From NCBI GenBank assembly GCA_003557765.1, contig PWNO01000239.1, positions 1-19,496 of the forward strand: a DNA stretch of 19,496 nt, given 5' to 3'. This DNA comes from Bacteroidales bacterium (lineage in GTDB: Bacteria > Bacteroidota > Bacteroidia > Bacteroidales > UBA7960). The notes under the pieces were generated by a model that saw only the letters and a list, made by a program, of their open reading frames with translations, had not been told where the DNA came from and ran no database searches. The translations under genes and the position numbers were made by a program. The first letter of the stretch is position 1, and each line of letters begins with the position of its first letter. Shown one piece after another: positions 14,423 through 19,496 of the stretch.

Positions 14423-16327
14423 ATGCAGAAAATAAAATTCTCTTTAGTTTATCGGGACATGTGGCAGTCGGCAGGCAAGTATGTGCCTCGCGTGGATCAA
14501 CTCACTGCCATAGCACCAGAAATTGTAAAAATGGGATGCTTTGACCGCGTGGAGACCAATGGTGGTGGTTTTGAGCAGATCAACCTGTTGTTCGGGGAAA
14601 ATCCCAACAAGGCGGTCAGGGAATGGACCCAACCGTTGAAAAAGGCCGGGATCACCTGCCACATGTTGGACCGATCGCTTAACGGTATCCGGATGCAGCC
14701 CGTGCCCGCCGATGTGCGAAAACTGATGTACCAGGTCAAAAAAGCCCAAGTCGTGGATGTAGTGCGCATTTTCTGTGGCATGAATGACCCGCGCAACATC
14801 ATCGACTCGGTCAAATATGCAAAAGATGCGGGAATGCAGGCGCAGGCCGCACTCAGCATTACCTTTTCGGAAGTCCACACCGTCGACTATTTCATCGATC
14901 TGGCCAATAAGGTAATCGATGGCGGAGCCGATGAGATTTGCCTGAAAGACATGGCTGGCATTGGCAGGCCGGTTTGGCTGGGCAAGATTGTGGCCGGTAT
15001 CAAAGACAAACACCCCGACATCCCTATCCAATACCATTCCCATTCCGGCCCCGGGTTCGCCATGGCCTCCATCCTTGAGGTTGTCAGGGCCGGCGCCGAA
15101 TACATCGATGTAGGAATGGAACCACTGTCCTGGGGTACCGGCCACGTAGACTTACTCGCCGTGCAGGCCATGCTGAAAGATGCCGGATACGATGTGCCGG
15201 AGGTCGACATGAAGGCATATATGAAGGTGCGCAGCATGAACCAGGATTTCATGGAAAACTTCCTGGGCTACTTCATCACCCCGACAAACCGCCAGATGAA
15301 CTCTTTGCTCATCTCTTCAGGTTTGCCAGGTGGTATGATGGGCTCCCTGATGAGTGACCTGGAAAAGAACCTGGCCGACCTCAACCGCTGGTTGGAGAAA
15401 AATGACAAACCCCTCCTTAACGAAGATAAACTGCTTGTGAAACTTTTTCAGGAGGTGGAACATATCTGGCCTAAGGTAGGCTATCCGCCGCTGGTGACCC
15501 CATTCAGCCAGTATGTCAAGAACCTGGCTGTCATCAACGTGACGCAAATGGTCAAAGGTGGTGAACGCTGGGAGATCATTCCGGACAACGTTTGGGACAT
15601 GTTGACCGGCAAACTTGGCCGTCTGCCCGGAAAACTTGCTCCCGAAATTGAAGCACTCGCCAAAAAGGAGGGCAAGGAGTTCTTTACAGGCAACCCACAG
15701 AAGCTTTATCCCGACAAGCTGGATGACTTCCGCAAGGAAATGGATGACAATGGCTGGGAGTATGGTGCAGACGACGAAGAGCTTTTTGAGTTGGCGATGC
15801 ATCCCGAACAATACCGCAATTACAAATCGGGCAAAGCCAAAAAAGACTTTGAGAAAGACCTGGAAAAACGCAAACGCGAAGGCGCAGGCCTCTATCAGAA
15901 AGCAAAAACAGTCGCGGAGCAACCTGCAGCCAAAGATGCTGCTGAACTGCAACCCAACACCATGACGATAGACGTGGATGGCGAAAAGTACCGTGTCACC
16001 GTATCCTATGATTCAGATTCCGGAAGCAGCAACGAAAAGCCGGCAACGGGCGGAGCAAATCCCGCAATACAAAAGCTGGCTGAAAAAGCAACACTTGCAG
16101 AGGTCGCCTCACCATTGTCCGGAAACTTTTATCTGACCCGTGAGCTTTCAGAAAAGCCCATCAAGGTGGGCGACCAGGTTAAAGCGGGTGATGTGCTTGG
16201 GTACATCGAAGCGATGAAGACTTATAACACCATCCGGTCCGACCTTTCTGGCAAAATCGTGGAAATCGTCAGAGAAAACGGATCTGAAGTGTTCGAGGAC
16301 GATGTGCTTTTCCGGCTGGAACAATAA
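14423..16327 (+). CDS. oadA: Carboxyltransferase/biotin carrier alpha subunit of Na+-pumping decarboxylase (pyruvate carboxylase subunit B type)
   Basis: The ATG at 14423 gives 634 residues beginning with the family-typical MQKIKFSLVYRDMWQS. The N-terminal carboxyltransferase barrel has D12 and Q15 in RDMWQS, a carbamylated-Lys site K175 (CLKDMAG) and metal ligands H205 and H207 (YHSHSG). A conserved PYC_OADA segment follows (YPPLVTPFSQY). A charged, Ala-rich linker (about 470-540) leads to a C-terminal biotinyl domain with EAMKT; the biotinylated lysine is K599. Known role: transfer of the carboxyl group of oxaloacetate to biotin. Several motifs differ from classical OadA: RDMWQS for RDGHQS, ETNGGG for EVWGGA, and PGGMMGS for PGGMLTN, so Gly307 replaces a Thr/Ser. 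No biotin carboxylase gene is nearby, which supports decarboxylation over pyruvate carboxylation. Confidence 0.9.
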   Translation: MQKIKFSLVYRDMWQSAGKYVPRVDQLTAIAPEIVKMGCFDRVETNGGGFEQINLLFGENPNKAVREWTQPLKKAGITCHMLDRSLNGIRMQPVPADVRKLMYQVKKAQVVDVVRIFCGMNDPRNIIDSVKYAKDAGMQAQAALSITFSEVHTVDYFIDLANKVIDGGADEICLKDMAGIGRPVWLGKIVAGIKDKHPDIPIQYHSHSGPGFAMASILEVVRAGAEYIDVGMEPLSWGTGHVDLLAVQAMLKDAGYDVPEVDMKAYMKVRSMNQDFMENFLGYFITPTNRQMNSLLISSGLPGGMMGSLMSDLEKNLADLNRWLEKNDKPLLNEDKLLVKLFQEVEHIWPKVGYPPLVTPFSQYVKNLAVINVTQMVKGGERWEIIPDNVWDMLTGKLGRLPGKLAPEIEALAKKEGKEFFTGNPQKLYPDKLDDFRKEMDDNGWEYGADDEELFELAMHPEQYRNYKSGKAKKDFEKDLEKRKREGAGLYQKAKTVAEQPAAKDAAELQPNTMTIDVDGEKYRVTVSYDSDSGSSNEKPATGGANPAIQKLAEKATLAEVASPLSGNFYLTRELSEKPIKVGDQVKAGDVLGYIEAMKTYNTIRSDLSGKIVEIVRENGSEVFEDDVLFRLEQ

Positions 16328-16340
16328 CACAGGAGGATGA

Positions 16341-16376
16341 CGCCTCAATCATGATTCGTGAGGTGCCCTTTTGTTT
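16341..16376 (+). terminator. Weak hairpin plus T-rich tail between alpha and beta subunit genes
   Basis: A 7-bp stem (CGCCTCA with TGAGGTG, one wobble) closes an 11-base loop and is followed by CCCTTTTGTTT. It could partly end transcription after the alpha gene and lower beta expression. The rest of the 209-base gap to 16537 shows no clear promoter box. Confidence 0.4.
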
Positions 16377-16536
16377 GCCAAAAAATACGGAACCGTTTCA
16401 AAGCACATGATCAAGGATCTATGCATGATGGTTCCATGCAAGGAATAGTAAAGGGCGCAAATTACGAAAGGATTCTGCAATTTTGAAGAGACGGCCCTGC
16501 TTAAAAATATCAGTTCAAGAGATTTAAACCACCCAT

Positions 16537-17748
16537 ATGTCTGCCTTAGAAAATCTATATCGAATCACAGCCCTTGGTGAATTGTTTTCCACACCGGGCG
16601 CCATCCTGATGTTAGCCATCGGCATATTCCTCCTATTCCTGGGCATCCGCAAAAAATATGAGCCCTTGCTGCTCGTTCCCATTGGATTTGGCGTCATCCT
16701 GGCTAACCTTCCTGGCGCTGGTATGGGCATTGTCCCGGAAGAGATGGTGATGTTTGAAGATGGAAGGTACATGAACCTGATAGAAATCGCCGGCGAATAT
16801 GGTATCATGAACTACCTGTATTACATGCTGATCAAGACGGGCTTCCTCCCTCCCATCATCTTTCTGGGTGTGGGCGCTCTCACCGATTTTGGTCCGATGT
16901 TACGTAACCTGAGGCTATCGCTGTTTGGTGCCGCCGCACAGCTTGGCATTTTCAGCGTCTTTTTTGTTGCCATCGCGGTGGGATTTACCGCACAGGAGGC
17001 AGGCGCCCTGGGAATTATCGGCGGTGGTGACGGTCCAACGGCCATCTATATTTCCATATTGCTTGCGCCGCATATGCTCGGCCCCATCGCCATTGCAGCC
17101 TATTCATATATGGCCCTCGTGCCCGTCATCATCCCACCAATAGCAAGGATGCTTTGCAGCAATAAGGAGTTGTCGATCAACATGAAAGCCATGGACAGGC
17201 TGTTTCCGGCTAAACGAGAGATCAAAAACATGACTGCAGTGAAGATCGCTTTCCCCGTGGTACTGGGCATCGTTGTTGCTTTTTTCGTACCTACTTCCGT
17301 ACCCTTGGTGGGCATGCTGATGTTCGGCAACCTGATCAAGGAGGTCGGGGTAGCTACCGGCAGGCTCAGTGAAGCCGCCACCGGCCCCATCATGAACACG
17401 GCAACAATATTCCTGGGATTGGCAGTTGGTGCCACCATGACATCGGCCACCTTCCTGGATGTCCGCACCCTGGGCATCATCTTCGGTGGTCTCATTGCCT
17501 TTGCCATCTCCGTGGTTGGCGGCATTGTGGCTGTCAAAATCTACAACCTATTCGCCAAAAAGAAGATCAACCCCCTCATCGGTGCCACCGGACTCAGCGC
17601 CGTGCCCATGGCATCCAGGGTTGCCAATGAAATTGCCGTCAAACATGACCCCGGAAACCACCTGCTACAATACTGCATGGCGAGTAATATTTCCGGCGTC
17701 ATTGGCTCTGCTGTGGCTGCAGGCGTATTGATCGCGTTCCTGGGCTAA
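16537..17748 (+). CDS. oadB: Na+-translocating decarboxylase beta subunit
   Basis: The 403-residue polytopic membrane protein has the OadB/MmdB/GcdB layout: about nine hydrophobic segments, LPGAGMGI near the N terminus, FLGVGALTDFGPML, and GIIGGGDGPTAIYISI containing D165, which corresponds to the Na+-coupling Asp of the Klebsiella beta subunit. The C-terminal half has MFGNLIKEVGV and the final MASNISGVIGSAVAAG. Known role: decarboxylation of carboxybiotin on the alpha subunit with export of Na+. The start is ATG at 16537. The order gamma-alpha-beta on one strand indicates a functional complex. Of the PYC-type choices, oxaloacetate is the likeliest substrate; methylmalonyl-CoA and glutaconyl-CoA decarboxylases have a different alpha subunit. 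Confidence 0.95.
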   Translation: MSALENLYRITALGELFSTPGAILMLAIGIFLLFLGIRKKYEPLLLVPIGFGVILANLPGAGMGIVPEEMVMFEDGRYMNLIEIAGEYGIMNYLYYMLIKTGFLPPIIFLGVGALTDFGPMLRNLRLSLFGAAAQLGIFSVFFVAIAVGFTAQEAGALGIIGGGDGPTAIYISILLAPHMLGPIAIAAYSYMALVPVIIPPIARMLCSNKELSINMKAMDRLFPAKREIKNMTAVKIAFPVVLGIVVAFFVPTSVPLVGMLMFGNLIKEVGVATGRLSEAATGPIMNTATIFLGLAVGATMTSATFLDVRTLGIIFGGLIAFAISVVGGIVAVKIYNLFAKKKINPLIGATGLSAVPMASRVANEIAVKHDPGNHLLQYCMASNISGVIGSAVAAGVLIAFLG

Positions 17749-17754
17749 AATGGA

Positions 17755-17802
17755 TAATGTATTAATGTGCTAATGTGTTAATGTGCTAATTTGCTAATTT
17801 AG
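17755..17802 (+). repeat. Six 8-bp tandem units (TAATGTGC type), left arm
   Basis: Units in order are TAATGTAT, TAATGTGC, TAATGTGT, TAATGTGC, TAATTTGC and TAATTTAG. The array starts six bases after the oadB stop. Its reverse complement recurs as the array at 17920-17959. Confidence 0.85.
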
Positions 17803-17803
17803 A

Positions 17804-17849
17804 GCGCGTTCGGCATTTTGGATTTCAATTATAAGAATATGCCGCGCGC
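17804..17849. repeat. Inner GC-rich hairpin between the two 8-bp arrays
   Basis: GCGCG-TT-CGGCAT (17804-17816) pairs with ATGCCGCGCGC (17839-17849): 11 base pairs with a two-base bulge and a 22-base loop. It stands out as GC-rich in an AT-rich spacer and is nested inside the inverted octamer arrays. It could end transcription of oadB. Confidence 0.6.
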
Positions 17850-17919
17850 ATAGTATAATATTTAGAGCAAAATCAGCTACTAACAGAGGGATTCTCATAT
17901 TCCTCAGAAACCTTCATTA

Positions 17920-17959
17920 GCACATCAGCACGTTAGCACATTAGCACATTAACACATTT
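17920..17959 (-). repeat. Five 8-bp tandem units (GCACATTA type), right arm
   Basis: Units in order are GCACATCA, GCACGTTA, GCACATTA, GCACATTA and ACACATTT. They are the reverse complement of the left-arm units. The array runs into the end of the minus-strand ProX-like gene and contains its TAA stop (17949-17951) and last codons. Confidence 0.85.
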
Positions 17960-18443
17960 TTTCCACGTACTCCCAGGTGTTGCCCTGGTGCTCCAGAAAA
18001 CGCAGGAAGTCCTTGTAGGTAATCACCAGTGAAGCGGTGTTGATGCAAGGGTGAAAGCTGATTCGGTCTGCATGCTGCAGACGTTCGTCCAGGAAAAGGT
18101 GTACGTGGCGTTCACGGTCGTTAATCAAGCCAAAAGGGGTTACAGACCCCGGGGTTAATCCAAGATATTTCAAGAGGCGTTTGGGAGAAGCAAAGGTTAG
18201 CTTTCCTTGTTTCAGGCGCTGCTCCAGGTCGCGTATATTGAGCGTCTGTCGGTGGTCCAGAATCACCAGGTAATGCCGGCTGCCCTTGTGATTCCGGAAA
18301 AACAGATTTTTACAATGCGTCGCATCCAGGTCTTTCCAGTATTTGGCCGCCTCTTCCACGGTGGGTGCCTCCGGATGGGCATAATAGGCAAAGCTGATGT
18401 CCAGCTTGTTGAATAACTCATATAATTTAGGATCTCCACGCAT
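17949..18443 (-). CDS. ProX/YbaK-type aminoacyl-tRNA editing domain protein (prolyl-tRNA synthetase associated)
   Basis: The ATG at 18443 gives 164 residues; an upstream ATG at 18479 lies in the promoter. The fold is that of free-standing editing proteins related to the INS domain of ProRS. Visible features are the N-terminal YYAHPEAPTVEEAAKYW, CKNLFFRN (K45), a substrate-pocket GSVTPFGLIND (99-109) and FHPCINTASLVI (130-141). Known role of ProX/PrdX: deacylation of mis-charged Ala-tRNA(Pro) in the cytoplasm; YbaK acts on Cys-tRNA(Pro). The sequence favours the ProX/PrdX group. The last residues, KMC and the stop, come from the 8-bp repeat array, so the C terminus may have been shaped by repeat insertion. 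The M24 peptidase gene is divergent. Confidence 0.88.
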   Translation of the reverse strand: MRGDPKLYELFNKLDISFAYYAHPEAPTVEEAAKYWKDLDATHCKNLFFRNHKGSRHYLVILDHRQTLNIRDLEQRLKQGKLTFASPKRLLKYLGLTPGSVTPFGLINDRERHVHLFLDERLQHADRISFHPCINTASLVITYKDFLRFLEHQGNTWEYVEKMC

Positions 18444-18448
18444 GGATA

Positions 18449-18480
18449 CAAAATTATAAAATGATTGGAACACCAGCAAA
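18449..18480 (-). promoter_or_regulatory. Promoter of the ProX-like gene
   Basis: On the minus strand, TTTG (18480-18477), a 20-base spacer and TAATTTTG (18456-18449) match the Bacteroidota -33/-7 consensus in full. The expected start of transcription falls within a few bases of the ATG at 18443, so the message would be leaderless or nearly so. Confidence 0.5.
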
Positions 18481-18551
18481 ATCAGGAATCTTTACTATTT
18501 TTACAGCCCAGAAAGGAATCTCTACAAACAAAGTCAAAATTATTAACTGAT

Positions 18552-19496
18552 ATGACCCCTTCTAAAAATACAAAACGCTACGTTATCCTCACCAGGCTAC
18601 TTGTCATGCTGGTGATCATCGCGGCCATTTTTACCATCCACAATATGCGACAAACAACAGGCACGGCACCCGGAGAACTTCCGAAAGAATTCATCCACGA
18701 CCACCAGGTCGGAGTAATTGACCTGCCAACCTTTGAGGAGCGCAGGGCGCGCATCCTTAAGGAGGTGGATGCAGATATCATTATCATCTCAGCTGCTGCC
18801 AACCCCGACTTCAGGTATGTCACCGGTTTCCCGGAAAGACAGGGAATTGCCGTCATCAGACCCAGCAAGCAAGAATCCTACCAGCTATTTGTAACCCCCT
18901 GGGAGATCTACACGGTAATGTGGACGGGCGAAGTGTATGGCAAGGATGGGGCCGTGGAGCTATTCGGTGCGGATGCAGCCTATGCCCTGGATGATTTTGA
19001 GAACAAGTTGCCCGGACTGCTTGAGGGGACATCGAAAATTTATCTGCACAGCCAGGATCGCCGCATTCAGGAGATGGTAGAAGCGCATCTGCCCCAGACC
19101 GAAATCGGAGATGTCGCGCCCATCCTGCACGAGCACAGGGTTGTGAAGGATGACTGGGAGATTGCCCAGTTGCGGCAAGCCGCTGATGTCACGGTAAAAG
19201 CCCACCAATATGTGCTGCAGGCAGTGCGCCCCGGATTAACCGAATACGAAGTGCAGGCCGAAATTGAATACATTTTCCGTCGCAATGGCATGGCTCCTGG
19301 CTTTCCGTCTATTGTGGGATCGGGACCGAACAGCTGCCTTCTTCATCACACCCGCAACGACCGCGTGCTCAAAGAGGGCGATATATTGATCATGGATGTC
19401 GGCGCCCGAAGTCTGGGTGGATACACGGCAGATGTCACACGCACCATACCTGTCAATGGCACATTCACACCTGAACAAAGAAAAATTTATGAGATT
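18552..19496 (+). CDS. M24 family metallopeptidase (Xaa-Pro aminopeptidase-like), cut by window end
   Basis: The ATG at 18552 opens a frame that stays open to the last base (315 codons visible). Residues about 10-31 (RYVILTRLLVMLVIIAAIFT) form a membrane anchor or uncleaved signal, so the enzyme probably faces the periplasm. A creatinase-like N-terminal domain follows (about 60-200; FRYVTGFPERQGIAVI). The pita-bread catalytic domain starts near 205 with the typical IVGSGPNSCLLHH, then D282 in MDVGA and D294 in ADVTRT, the first two metal ligands. The His and two Glu ligands must lie beyond the window. Known role: removal of N-terminal residues before proline, with Mn2+ or similar metals. It is divergent from the ProX-like gene, separated by 108 bases. 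Confidence 0.88.
   Translation, partial: MTPSKNTKRYVILTRLLVMLVIIAAIFTIHNMRQTTGTAPGELPKEFIHDHQVGVIDLPTFEERRARILKEVDADIIIISAAANPDFRYVTGFPERQGIAVIRPSKQESYQLFVTPWEIYTVMWTGEVYGKDGAVELFGADAAYALDDFENKLPGLLEGTSKIYLHSQDRRIQEMVEAHLPQTEIGDVAPILHEHRVVKDDWEIAQLRQAADVTVKAHQYVLQAVRPGLTEYEVQAEIEYIFRRNGMAPGFPSIVGSGPNSCLLHHTRNDRVLKEGDILIMDVGARSLGGYTADVTRTIPVNGTFTPEQRKIYEI

Noticed and set aside
16440..16536. Separate promoter for oadB
   Set aside because: The best candidate, CAATTTTG near 16478-16485, lacks the TA of TAnnTTTG and has no convincing -33 partner.
17755..17959. CRISPR array
   Set aside because: Units are 8 bp, contiguous and without spacers, and no cas genes are present.

Overview
The window reads as chromosomal DNA of a member of the Bacteroidota, probably a marine or sediment member of the Bacteroidia. 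Two very large exported proteins end in type IX secretion (Por) C-terminal sorting domains. Promoters that can be recognised have the Bacteroidota -33 TTTG / -7 TAnnTTTG form, and Shine-Dalgarno sequences are largely absent. The metabolic genes suggest an anaerobe or facultative anaerobe that still meets oxygen and nitrosative stress: a biotin-dependent Na+-pumping decarboxylase, a hybrid cluster protein, an Rrf2 regulator and an alternative-oxidase-like protein. There are no phage, transposase, CRISPR, rRNA or tRNA genes.

Layout. (1) 1-4020: the 3' part of a giant surface or secreted protein, with acidic beta-solenoid repeats, Ig-like modules, two copies of a C-terminal domain and a T9SS tail; a strong terminator follows at 4084-4117. 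(2) 4316-5969: an alternative-oxidase-family diiron protein and, 13 bases on, an EamA transporter. (3) 6017-9921, minus strand: a secreted two-HKD phospholipase D/nuclease-like protein with a T9SS tail, followed downstream by a DUF169 protein. (4) 10332-13794: an Rrf2 iron-sulfur regulator, a ferredoxin-like protein and hybrid cluster protein (Hcp), which look like one nitrosative/oxidative stress cassette. (5) 14134-17748: the Na+-translocating decarboxylase genes in the order gamma, alpha (carboxyltransferase plus biotin carrier), beta. (6) 17949-18443, minus strand: an editing-domain protein of the ProX/YbaK type, then divergently at 18552 an M24 (aminopeptidase P-like) metallopeptidase cut by the window end.

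How the genes work together. The alpha subunit should move the carboxyl group of oxaloacetate to its own biotin, and the beta subunit should decarboxylate the carboxybiotin while exporting Na+, with the small gamma subunit assembling the complex. The Rrf2 protein has a five-cysteine cluster and lies directly upstream of the ferredoxin and hcp genes, so it is the obvious candidate regulator of them.

The most unusual material lies between genes. Short tandem repeats of period 6-8 recur in three intergenic regions. Two of these regions (10841-10997 and 13941-14066) share the same ordered composite of elements. A third (17755-17959) is a pair of inverted 8-bp tandem arrays around an inner hairpin, and it supplies the stop codon of the adjacent gene. 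A promoter-like box followed about 45 bases later by a very strong terminator (13841-13930) is a candidate small RNA. I did not find a clearly new multi-gene defence or metabolic system; the candidates below are graded accordingly.
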